Below are positions 15,616 to 23,070 of a stretch of 64,000 bases of DNA, in pieces. The notes under the pieces were generated by a model. That model was given only the letters and a program-made list of their open reading frames with translations. It made no database searches and was not told where the DNA came from. The stretch is from Pseudoalteromonas rhizosphaerae (GTDB lineage: Bacteria > Pseudomonadota > Gammaproteobacteria > Enterobacterales > Alteromonadaceae), in contig NZ_CABVLM010000004.1 of assembly GCF_902498845.1 (NCBI RefSeq), forward strand, positions 124,001-188,000. Direction: 5' to 3'. Numbering within the stretch: position 1 is the first letter of the stretch; each line of letters starts with the position of its first letter. Made by a program: the position numbers and the translations under genes.

Positions 15616-17403
15616 ATGCTAGAGCTAAAAACAGCAAATACGTTATCGACTCAAACTAGCAACGCAATTGAGCAAGTCATTGCGACCAAATTAGCGCGTG
15701 CCGTATTCGCAGGCTTTGAAGCGATGTTTGCTGAGTTTTTAAATATTACCTTAGGTGCACAAAGTCGTTTTGAGCAACGGCAATGGCAAAATGTACAATC
15801 GGCAATGCGTGAGCGTTTACAAGTATATGAAAGGCAAGTTAAAAATGTTAGTGAAGCGGTGCGAGTCATTGCATTTAAAGAGCTCAACGATCCGCGACTG
15901 TGGCAGCAGGCAAAGCATATTTATGGCCAAATGGTGCAAGATCATGAAAACCAACCGATTGCGCATACATTTTTTAATTCAACTTTTGGCTCGATTTGGG
16001 ATGATAAAAAAATTCGCACCGTGCACTTATTTGTTTTAAAAGCCAAATACCGCGCTAAATCTCGGCCATTTGATAATTTAGTAAGTCGTATTTCATTGCA
16101 AAATGGCTTTAGCCAGGCGGTGGAGCAACTTATTTATCGACAAGCTTTTCGGGTTGGATTTACAGATTTAGCTCATGATGTTGATATTTTGCAGCGTACT
16201 TTGGCGTTAGGTGCGCAGCAGCAATGTCGTCAAGTGTATGAGCTGATGAATTTAAACGATGGCTATATTGAATACGCTAATTCACTGTTTTTTAGAAATA
16301 AAGCCTGCTACTTAATAGGTCGTTGTATCGCTAAAAATGGCGATAACATGCCCTTTGCTGTCGCTATTTTACATACCCAAAGCGGTTTAAAGCTTGATGC
16401 GGTGATGATGGGTGCAGATCAACTGAGTTTATTATTCGGCTTTGCTCGCACCTACTTTATGGTTGATACCGACCAACCCGCGCGCTACGTAGATTACTTA
16501 TCAGTGCTAATGCCACATAAGCAACGATTTGAATTATTCAATGCCATTGGCTTTATTAAACATGCCAAAACAGAGTTTTATCGCTATAAGGTCGACACCA
16601 CCAACAATAGTCCAATAGATGATAAGTACATTATTGCCCCCGGCACGCCAGGCATGGTAATGCTAGTATTTACCACTGCTGGCTCAGATTATGTTTATAA
16701 GGTAATAAAAGATAAATTTAGCGCGCCTAAAACATCAACCAAAGCACAGGTGATGGCAAAATACGACTTTGTAAAACAAGCGGATAGAGTCGGCCGTTTA
16801 GTCGACACTCATGAATTTCGCTATTTAGCATTTGATTTAAATCGTTTTAGCGATGAATTGCTTACCCATATGCGAGCGAGTATCGGCTCAAGTATGGCTA
16901 TTGCAAATAAAGCCTTAGTGCTTAAGCATGTATACGTTGAGCGCAAAATGACACCACTTAATTTATACATCAATCAATGTGACGATAAACAACTGAATAA
17001 TGTAATGCTTGATTACGGCAAGGCGATTAAAGAGTTAGCCGGGGCTAATATTTTCCCCGGTGATATGTTGATGAAAAACTTTGGTGTGACCCGTTGGGGG
17101 CGCGTGGTATTTTATGATTATGATGAAATTTGCCCATTAACGGATTGTAACTTTAGAGACTTACCGAGCAGTGAAAATAGTTTTGATGAACTAAGCAGCG
17201 AAAGCTACTTTGATGTTGCCGAAAATGATGTATTCCCGAGTCAGTTTAAAGTGTTTTTTAGTGCTGATCAGCAAGCATTTAGTCATTTTTGCCAGCAACA
17301 TCAAGACTTATTTAGTCCTGATTTTTGGCTGCAGTGCCAAGCTGATATCAATGCTGGGCAATTGGCTGATGTGTATCCATACAAACAAAGTTGGCGATTT
17401 TAG
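15616..17403 (+). CDS. aceK: isocitrate dehydrogenase kinase/phosphatase
   Basis: A 595-residue bifunctional enzyme (E. coli 578) that phosphorylates and dephosphorylates Icd to divert isocitrate to the glyoxylate shunt. Diagnostic blocks: the nucleotide-binding APGTPGMVMLVFT around 340-352, DYVYKVIKDKFSAPK, KQADRVGRLVDTHEFRYLAFD, ANIFPGDMLMKNFGVTRWGRVVFYDYDEI with the catalytic Asp around 500, and LPSSE after it. It is not in an aceBA operon as in E. coli; instead it lies near its substrate gene icd and divergent to a LysR regulator. Confidence 0.97.
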   Translation: MLELKTANTLSTQTSNAIEQVIATKLARAVFAGFEAMFAEFLNITLGAQSRFEQRQWQNVQSAMRERLQVYERQVKNVSEAVRVIAFKELNDPRLWQQAKHIYGQMVQDHENQPIAHTFFNSTFGSIWDDKKIRTVHLFVLKAKYRAKSRPFDNLVSRISLQNGFSQAVEQLIYRQAFRVGFTDLAHDVDILQRTLALGAQQQCRQVYELMNLNDGYIEYANSLFFRNKACYLIGRCIAKNGDNMPFAVAILHTQSGLKLDAVMMGADQLSLLFGFARTYFMVDTDQPARYVDYLSVLMPHKQRFELFNAIGFIKHAKTEFYRYKVDTTNNSPIDDKYIIAPGTPGMVMLVFTTAGSDYVYKVIKDKFSAPKTSTKAQVMAKYDFVKQADRVGRLVDTHEFRYLAFDLNRFSDELLTHMRASIGSSMAIANKALVLKHVYVERKMTPLNLYINQCDDKQLNNVMLDYGKAIKELAGANIFPGDMLMKNFGVTRWGRVVFYDYDEICPLTDCNFRDLPSSENSFDELSSESYFDVAENDVFPSQFKVFFSADQQAFSHFCQQHQDLFSPDFWLQCQADINAGQLADVYPYKQSWRF

Positions 17404-17485
17404 CCGGGGGTTATTACCCATAAGTCTGATTAATTTTGGGCGTGTAAAAAGGTAAAGTTTCATAAAACAAAAACCAAGGAAAATC

Positions 17486-17878
17486 ATGAAATCTCTATTA
17501 TTAGCAAGTTTACTCATCACCTCACCGCTGGTTTTAGCTAACCCGCTATTAGGTAGTTGGGAGTTTGTGGAAGGGAAATATGCAGTTGAACAAGGGTTTG
17601 TGACTGCCAAAGCGCCAGAGTTGACCTCAGTTAAACTAATAACCGCCACTCATTTTAATTACATCACCCAAAAAAATGGCCAGTTTCATTATGCAGGTGG
17701 CGGGCAGTACACCTTAAAAAACCAACAATTTGTAGAGACTTTTGTTTACGGTAACATTGAATCGTTGCTTGGCAAAACCATGGCTTTTGATTACAAAATT
17801 GAAGGAGATTTGTGGCATCATTCTTTAACAGAAAATGGTAAGTTAGTTGAAGCCGAAGTGTGGCGTAAAATCGATTAA
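17486..17878 (+). CDS. small secreted protein, lipocalin-like (DUF4488-type) fold suspected
   Basis: A 130-residue exported protein with a short signal peptide (cut after LVLA, residue 18). The mature part opens with NPLLGSWEFVEGKY, a GxW pattern seen in lipocalin-like domains, and alternates beta strands through YAGGGQYTLKNQQFVETFVYG to EVWRKID. This resembles DUF4488-like proteins, which is a guess from pattern only. It lies between aceK and a quinone oxidoreductase gene (21-base gap to the latter), with a clear SD (AAGGAAA) before the ATG, so it may be co-transcribed with that downstream gene. Confidence 0.6.
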   Translation: MKSLLLASLLITSPLVLANPLLGSWEFVEGKYAVEQGFVTAKAPELTSVKLITATHFNYITQKNGQFHYAGGGQYTLKNQQFVETFVYGNIESLLGKTMAFDYKIEGDLWHHSLTENGKLVEAEVWRKID

Positions 17879-17899
17879 CTCATCAATTCAGGAGCTGCA

Positions 17900-18862
17900 A
17901 TGCAATTTATTTCTCATCAAGATCAGCATTTAACATTAAGCGACACCGCTAAACCGCAATTAAAAACTAATGAAGTGTTAATTAAAGTTGCTGCTATCGG
18001 CGTGAACCGCGCTGATTGTATGCAACGTCAAGGTAAGTATCCAGCGCCACAGGGCGACAGCCCCATTCTAGGGCTTGAATGTGCAGGCACTGTGATTGAG
18101 CTTGGCACCGAGGTTGATCAAAGCTGGCTTAATAAAGCGGTATTTACTTTGTGTGCAGGCGGTGCATATAGCGAATATGTGGCGGTCGATGCAGCACAAT
18201 TAATGGCTTTACCAAGTGATTTAACTATGGCGCAAGGTGCAGCGATCAGCGAAGTATACTTAACCGCGTTTGGTGCGTTATTTCAACTTGGTAAATTACA
18301 AGCAGGGCAAACAGCACTGATCCATGCAGGCGCAAGTGGCGTGGGTGGGGCAGCTATACAAATGGCTAAACGTATTGGGGCAACGGTTGTTATTACCGCA
18401 GGTAGCGATGAAAAGTGCGAACATGCCAAAGCGCTTGGTGCCGATCATGTAATCAACTACAAAACCGACGATTTTGTTGCTTACATGCAAAACCATGGTT
18501 TAACGGCGAACGTGATTGTTGATCCGGTATCTGGGCGCTATTTAAGTAAAAATGCAGCAATCGCTGCAATGGATTGCCAAATAATTATGCTGGCATTTTT
18601 AGATGGTCGCTTCGCAGAAGTAGATTTTGCACTCTTGTTACAAAAGCGGATTTCATTTCATGGCTCAACACTGCGCAATCGCAGTCAAGCGTTTAAACGC
18701 CAACTACGCGATGAGTTTGTAGCAAAATTTTATGACGAAATAGCAAATCAACAGTTTGATTTTAATATTTATAAAACGTTGCCTTGGCAAGACGCTGGTG
18801 AGGCTCACGCGATTCTTGAACGAAACGAAAATGCCGGAAAAGTTGTATTATTAGTTCAGTAG
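17900..18862 (+). CDS. NAD(P)H:quinone oxidoreductase, zinc-free MDR family
   Basis: A 320-residue medium-chain dehydrogenase/reductase. The N-terminal GroES-like part contains GVNRADCMQRQGKYP and LGLECAGTVIELG. The nucleotide-binding part has HAGASGVGGAAIQMAK (AxxGVG-type loop). Zinc ligand cysteines of true alcohol dehydrogenases are missing. It resembles the PIG3/TP53I3-type quinone reductases in length and opening motifs. Probable role: cytosolic reduction of quinones or reactive carbonyls with NADPH. SD AGGAG precedes the ATG at good spacing. Confidence 0.9.
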   Translation: MQFISHQDQHLTLSDTAKPQLKTNEVLIKVAAIGVNRADCMQRQGKYPAPQGDSPILGLECAGTVIELGTEVDQSWLNKAVFTLCAGGAYSEYVAVDAAQLMALPSDLTMAQGAAISEVYLTAFGALFQLGKLQAGQTALIHAGASGVGGAAIQMAKRIGATVVITAGSDEKCEHAKALGADHVINYKTDDFVAYMQNHGLTANVIVDPVSGRYLSKNAAIAAMDCQIIMLAFLDGRFAEVDFALLLQKRISFHGSTLRNRSQAFKRQLRDEFVAKFYDEIANQQFDFNIYKTLPWQDAGEAHAILERNENAGKVVLLVQ

Positions 18863-18877
18863 TTTAAAAACCAATAT

Positions 18878-18899
18878 TTGCCCATATAACTATGGGCAA
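18878..18899 (+). promoter_or_regulatory. perfect 9-bp hairpin before the DUF2999 gene
   Basis: TTGCCCATA (18878-18886) and TATGGGCAA (18891-18899) with a TAAC tetraloop. No T-run follows, so it is not a standard terminator. It ends 25 bases before the DUF2999 ATG and could be an mRNA-processing or stability element, or an operator palindrome. Confidence 0.45.
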
Positions 18900-18924
18900 C
18901 TATAAAGCGATTTAAGGCAAAAAC

Positions 18925-19179
18925 ATGAACCCAATTATAGCAACATTAAAAGAGCACAATGTTAGCGATGAAAAAGTACACGAACTTTTTCAAGCATTTA
19001 CTCAAAACCCAATGATGGCAATGGCACTTGTGCAGCAACTCGGTATTCCACCAGAGAAGTTACAAGCACTAATGGGCTTAGTAATGACTCAGCCTCATTT
19101 AATCAAAGAAGCCGCTGATTCACTTGGTATTGGTGAAGGTGAGCTTGAAAAAGCTAAGCAGCAGTTGAAAAACCAATAA
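18925..19179 (+). CDS. DUF2999 family protein
   Basis: An 84-residue all-helical cytosolic protein of the DUF2999 family, which is largely confined to marine gammaproteobacteria. It starts MNPIIATLKEHNVSDEK and includes the QNPMMAMALVQQLGIPPEKLQALMGLVM stretch characteristic of the family. Function unknown. It has a terminator-like hairpin downstream (19190-19220) and a hairpin upstream (18878-18899), so it appears to be its own small unit after the quinone oxidoreductase gene. Confidence 0.85.
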   Translation: MNPIIATLKEHNVSDEKVHELFQAFTQNPMMAMALVQQLGIPPEKLQALMGLVMTQPHLIKEAADSLGIGEGELEKAKQQLKNQ

Positions 19180-19189
19180 CGAGCTATCA

Positions 19190-19220
19190 ATGAGAGTACA
19201 TTTAGTTACTCTCATTTGTT
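19190..19220 (+). terminator. terminator-like hairpin after the DUF2999 gene
   Basis: ATGAGAGTA (19190-19198) pairs with TACTCTCAT (19207-19215) and is followed by TTGTT. The T-tract is weak. It lies between the convergent DUF2999 and PilZ genes. Confidence 0.55.
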
Positions 19221-19233
19221 AAGCATGCAATTA

Positions 19234-19959
19234 TTAAGCAATGTCTATCGTGTAAGCGGCCAATAAGTTTTGCATTTTTTGTTGTTCATGTGCGGCAAAC
19301 TCGATGCCCACACTTAAACGATCTCCCTGCATTTGATTGTTGCGCACATGCGCACTGATCACTACGGCACTGTTGTCGATAGGCGATAGAACATGCACAA
19401 ACACGGGGCGTTTTTTAAGCGCTAAAAACCCTGAATTAACATGCACAGTAAAGCGACAACCAGTCGGTGAAATATCGATGATCAAACCTTGCAATAGATT
19501 TTCACTGTCATAAGTATGCGATTTATTAATGCTAATCTTTGCTGGTATATGGGTTTGTAAACGGCTGACTTCACGCAGTTGCCTACTCTCAATATTCTTA
19601 GGGTAAGCAAGGTAAAGTAACTTTTCTGGTCGAAAAGAAATAGCTAATATAGTGGTCGAAAAAGCGACGCACTCCCCACGTTCACCTTCGACTATATAGC
19701 GTACAATTGCGCCATTGCCTTCTTTCAACACATCAGCATATTGGCTTTTTTTTGCTTGCACAGGGTACTTTAAAATTAAATACTTACCAGCTTCATAGCC
19801 AACTAAAGAGAGTTTAAATCTGACACTTAATGGGTTGGTGAACTGAATGTCGATTAATTTACCTGGCAGTAAGTCTAAGCAAAACTTAGCTTTGCTAGCT
19901 TGCGCTGGTCTGTCTTGTGTAATTTCCATATATGCGAAGTTATTATTATTTGTTTCCAA
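19234..19959 (-). CDS. PilZ domain protein, flagellar-brake-like (YcgR type)
   Basis: A 241-residue cytosolic protein with two domains. Residues about 25-125 resemble the YcgR-type N-terminal domain (PGKLIDIQFTNPLSVRFKLSLVG). The C-terminal half carries the c-di-GMP-binding PilZ motifs: RQLREVSR (RxxxR box) and the DISPTGCRF (DxSxxG) box. It should sense c-di-GMP and affect motility or surface behaviour. No flagellar genes are adjacent. The window's EAL protein (27160-29679) could act on the same signal. Monocistronic by position. Confidence 0.88.
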   Translation of the reverse strand: METNNNNFAYMEITQDRPAQASKAKFCLDLLPGKLIDIQFTNPLSVRFKLSLVGYEAGKYLILKYPVQAKKSQYADVLKEGNGAIVRYIVEGERGECVAFSTTILAISFRPEKLLYLAYPKNIESRQLREVSRLQTHIPAKISINKSHTYDSENLLQGLIIDISPTGCRFTVHVNSGFLALKKRPVFVHVLSPIDNSAVVISAHVRNNQMQGDRLSVGIEFAAHEQQKMQNLLAAYTIDIA

Positions 19960-20122
19960 ATAGTATCCATCAAAAGAACTAAAAAATCACTACGAAAAAC
20001 GACTGGTATTAGTTTATTAGCCTTAATTAATAAAAGTAATACACGCCTTGTTACAAAGTTGATTGAACTGATAAATATCTGCTTTGTCTATTAAATAACA
20101 TACTAACTTATGGAACAAAACT

Positions 20123-20773
20123 GTGAAATACATTTACAAAATATGGAAAAATAACCGCTCATTAATAGTATTTATCTCGCTGATGTGTGTTTTTAGAAGT
20201 GCAGTGGCTGACTGGTACGAAGTACCCACAGGTTCAATGCAGCCAACCATTGTTGAGGGCGACCGTATATTGACAGATAAAATGGCGTATGACCTACGAG
20301 TGCCTTTTACTAAAATTTCGCTGGTTAAACTAGCCGAGCCAGAGGCCGGCGATATTATTGTATTTGATTCTGTTGCGGCACAAAATCGCCTAATAAAAAG
20401 AGTGATAGGTGTACCGGGCGACACTGTTGCTTTAGTTAATAATCAACTTATTATTAATGGTGAAAAGCTTGATTACGAAACTGTAGCTGAAACCGCCATA
20501 AACCGAGTGGAAATAGAGAATTTGCATGGCATAAAACATACCGTAAAACTCGCTAAGCAGCGCTCTTATATGCAAAATTTTGATCCACTTATCATCCCTA
20601 CAGATATGTATTTAGCAATGGGGGATAACCGTGATAACAGTGCTGATTCACGAGTAATAGGCTTAGTACCAAGAGCTGAATTGCTCGGAAGGGCAAAGCG
20701 AGTGATAGTTTCACTGGATTACGATGACTATTATTTACCACGTAAAAACAGGCTTCTAAAAGAATTACAGTAA
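20123..20773 (+). CDS. lepB: signal peptidase I, short form
   Basis: A 216-residue type I signal peptidase with a single N-terminal membrane segment (about 12-30), placing the active site in the periplasm. The catalytic Ser38 is in EVPTGSMQPT and the general base Lys92 in NRLIKRVIGVPGD; the GDNRDNSADSR box follows. E. coli LepB has 324 residues and two TM segments and sits behind lepA; this protein is much shorter and stands alone. It may therefore be a second, specialised peptidase rather than the housekeeping copy. A GTG start at 20123 is used. Confidence 0.9.
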   Translation: MKYIYKIWKNNRSLIVFISLMCVFRSAVADWYEVPTGSMQPTIVEGDRILTDKMAYDLRVPFTKISLVKLAEPEAGDIIVFDSVAAQNRLIKRVIGVPGDTVALVNNQLIINGEKLDYETVAETAINRVEIENLHGIKHTVKLAKQRSYMQNFDPLIIPTDMYLAMGDNRDNSADSRVIGLVPRAELLGRAKRVIVSLDYDDYYLPRKNRLLKELQ

Positions 20774-21120
20774 TAGTAAGCGCTGTTATAGTCTGGTAAA
20801 GGATAGCACTGATAAAAGATAGTAGTGCAAAAAATAACAGCGCTAAAACTTAAAATAGCTTAGCGATTAAATTTAGCGTTGTTGACTCTCACCTAACAAT
20901 AAACTGTATATAAAAATAGTGTTTATGATTTTGTCAGATGTTACTGATCTCTAGCATTTTTGTATATTGCTGCATTTATAAAAAATGAGGTAAAGTTAAC
21001 TCGTTGTTTACAGGTATTTGTTTGATAGCTAAGATAAATGCATTGTAATATATGGATGTTTTTCTGTTTGTAAAAAGATAAATGTCGTAGATAAAATTGT
21101 TATACCTTTAAGGAAGCTCA
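20774..21120. other. 347-base AT-rich intergenic region with a long inverted repeat
   Basis: Between the signal peptidase gene and a small secreted-protein gene. AGCGCTGTTAT (20779-20789) pairs perfectly with ATAACAGCGCT (20834-20844); inside, GCACT (20806-20810) pairs with AGTGC (20824-20828). This nested hairpin begins 6 bases after the lepB stop and could act as a large terminator or stabiliser. The rest (20850-21120) is very AT-rich with no coding frame I can support; it presumably holds the promoter of the next gene. Confidence 0.5.
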
Positions 21121-21549
21121 GTGAAACTTTTAGTTTTGTTATTTTTATTTACTTCAATATCAACTTTTTCTTGTGATAAAAAAAGCGAAATAAAGAAAGT
21201 ATTGGCGTTTATAACTCAAGATAACTTCGCTGATTTATCAGAAATAACGGTTTATTACCCTGTTAATTATGGTGTTGCTGAGGCTGTAAGAGCTGTAATC
21301 TCTCTAGGTGAAATTGATAGGGTAACCTTGTATGTTCCTACAATTATTTCTGAACCATATGCTTTTGAAAGCAATCATGAGCTAGTTGATTATAAAGTAT
21401 CAACCTTTACAATTAAGACTGATACGATAAATGAGGCTTATATTACTGTGAATTACCGAGCTCCTCAGAAAAATGATGGCTTAATCACTTTTTGTATGGG
21501 ACCTTTTCGAGTCTATAAAATAAGTGAATTACCGATAAAGAAGGTATAA
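21121..21549 (+). CDS. hypothetical exported protein, AT-rich orphan
   Basis: A 142-residue protein starting with GTG after an AAGGAAG ribosome site. A hydrophobic signal region (residues 1-16, LLVLLFLFTSISTFS) is followed by Cys18. TFSC is a poor but possible lipobox; otherwise it is secreted. The mature part is beta-rich with no motif I recognise. It contains a second Cys near the end (TFCMGPF), so a disulphide is possible. Base composition is clearly more AT-rich than flanking core genes, which hints at recent acquisition. Function unknown. Confidence 0.6.
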   Translation: MKLLVLLFLFTSISTFSCDKKSEIKKVLAFITQDNFADLSEITVYYPVNYGVAEAVRAVISLGEIDRVTLYVPTIISEPYAFESNHELVDYKVSTFTIKTDTINEAYITVNYRAPQKNDGLITFCMGPFRVYKISELPIKKV

Positions 21550-21582
21550 TAAACGCATCAGAAATGACTTCAAACGCTTGGC

Positions 21583-22701
21583 TTATTTAACAGCTTTAAG
21601 GCGTTTTGTTATAGCTTGAAGTTTATCTTCTAGAGTGAAAGATAGTACCAATGTTTCTTCAACAACTTCTTTTGTCTCATCTACTAACCCCATCAGCTCC
21701 GATTCTTGTTCTTCATCCAATCCTAAGATAATCATTTTTGATTGCACCGCTTGAGATAAATCATTAACGAGTATTCTTATTTGTTTATCTTGATCTAAAC
21801 ATAACTTTTTTATCGTGCCAAAATCTTCAGCAAGTTGACTTTTAAGGTTATTTAATGCGCTTTGCCGTATATTGCTTTTTTCTAATTGTTCTTCAATAAA
21901 ATCTATTCTACTTTCTACAATGGTAAGTAAGATAGCAAAGTTATCGCGAAGACGGCCAAGTAAGTCTTCATCTCTTGCATTGATCCCTTTTACTATCATT
22001 GAGCAAGTAGGCGAGTTAAATAATAAATTGGAACTAAATGGCACTATTCGCTTGGCTCCTCGGCCTAACTCAAGAATTTCTTTTTCTAAGCCAGTAATAG
22101 TGTGTTGTGGAAATTGGTGATATTGCTTTGCTACTCGAAACTCTACACAACAGCTCGCGCCTACATTGGTAAAATAGCGTTGGATGTTGCTAAATAAGGT
22201 ATTCAGATCCGTTACTTCAAGATTGTCGGTAAAAAATGTTACTAACTCTCCAAGTTCACTTGCCTGTTGCATCGATGTGAAAGCGGTAGATGAAGCTACT
22301 TCGAACATTTCTTTTAAGTTGTTACGCTCTGAAATACGCAGCTCAACACGTTTTAATTTTTCACAAAGTTCTTTGAAATCGACTGGCTTAGCAATATAGT
22401 CATCGCCTCCATATCCATAAGCGGCGAGTTTGTCTTCACTCGATGTTAAGGCTGAGATAAATATAATTTCACACTCGTCGTACGCACCACATTCCTTTAT
22501 CTCTTTAACTAAATCGTAACCCGTGAAGTCATTACTAAGTAAGATATCCATCAGTACTAACTGTGGCTGATGCTCTTCCATCAAAGCTAAGATGGGTTCA
22601 CTCCCATCAGATGAAGTAATGTCATATTGCTTAGATAGCACCATTTCCATGATATTTCTATTTTGAGGGTTATCGTCGATGGACAATATTTTCACATGCA
22701 C
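21583..22701 (-). CDS. orphan response regulator with C-terminal GAF-like/coiled region
   Basis: A 372-residue protein. The receiver domain (1-120) has acidic residues Asp9/Asp10, phospho-acceptor Asp52 (LVLMDILL), Ser83 and Lys105 (YIAKPV), so it is fully equipped for phosphorylation. The remaining 250 residues carry no DNA-binding, GGDEF, EAL or HD-GYP motif. They look like a GAF-like mixed alpha/beta part (about 150-260) and a helical, probably coiled-coil end. It may thus act by protein-protein interaction. No histidine kinase is adjacent; the hybrid kinase and the lone Hpt in this window are possible but unproven partners. Confidence 0.8.
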   Translation of the reverse strand: MHVKILSIDDNPQNRNIMEMVLSKQYDITSSDGSEPILALMEEHQPQLVLMDILLSNDFTGYDLVKEIKECGAYDECEIIFISALTSSEDKLAAYGYGGDDYIAKPVDFKELCEKLKRVELRISERNNLKEMFEVASSTAFTSMQQASELGELVTFFTDNLEVTDLNTLFSNIQRYFTNVGASCCVEFRVAKQYHQFPQHTITGLEKEILELGRGAKRIVPFSSNLLFNSPTCSMIVKGINARDEDLLGRLRDNFAILLTIVESRIDFIEEQLEKSNIRQSALNNLKSQLAEDFGTIKKLCLDQDKQIRILVNDLSQAVQSKMIILGLDEEQESELMGLVDETKEVVEETLVLSFTLEDKLQAITKRLKAVK

Positions 22702-22906
22702 TCCTAAATTTAATTATTCTTATGCTGCATTATTTGATAATAGCCATGGAAATGGTTACCCGCAAATAATAAACTCATTTATGTTTTGAGCGCAGGCTTG
22801 GAGGTCAGCTTCTTTTTAAAATTATAAAAGGCAAGTAATTTTAATTACATAGGCACTCATGCTAAATTTTGTAATGTCTAGCTTAAGAACTACAATTAGG
22901 TAAAGT

Positions 22907-23014
22907 ATGCAGCAGGAAATAGAATCAAATAGATTGTTATTGCGTCCTTTCGTTTTTTCTGACGCTGAATGTGTTGCAAAATTGGCTGGAAAAACAATTT
23001 GTTGTGGCAATTAA
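22907..23014 (+). pseudogene. truncated GNAT (RimJ-like) acetyltransferase remnant
   Basis: A 35-codon reading frame whose product has the N-terminus of RimJ/RimL-type GNAT acetyltransferases: ESNRLLLRPFVFSDAECVAKLAG. It then stops at TICCGN, where intact members continue for about 140 more residues with the acetyl-CoA site. A strong terminator follows at once. This is best read as a 5' gene fragment left by deletion. Whether the short peptide is still made is unknown. Confidence 0.6.
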
Positions 23015-23050
23015 AAAAGCCGTTGTTTAAAACAAGGGCTTTTTTTTAGT
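23012..23050. terminator. bidirectional Rho-independent terminator
   Basis: Stem AGCC-TTGTTT against AAACAA-GGCT (about 23018-23040) flanked by A-run on the left and T-run on the right. It can end metG transcription on the minus strand and any transcript from the GNAT remnant on the plus strand. Confidence 0.8.
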
Positions 23051-23070
23051 GTTAACTAGTTAAAGTCGAA

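Noticed and set aside
19998..20010. ACGACTGGTATTA matching the right end of the MITE-like element
   Set aside because: Only 13 bases match and there is no matching left end or palindrome nearby; probably chance or a much-decayed end.
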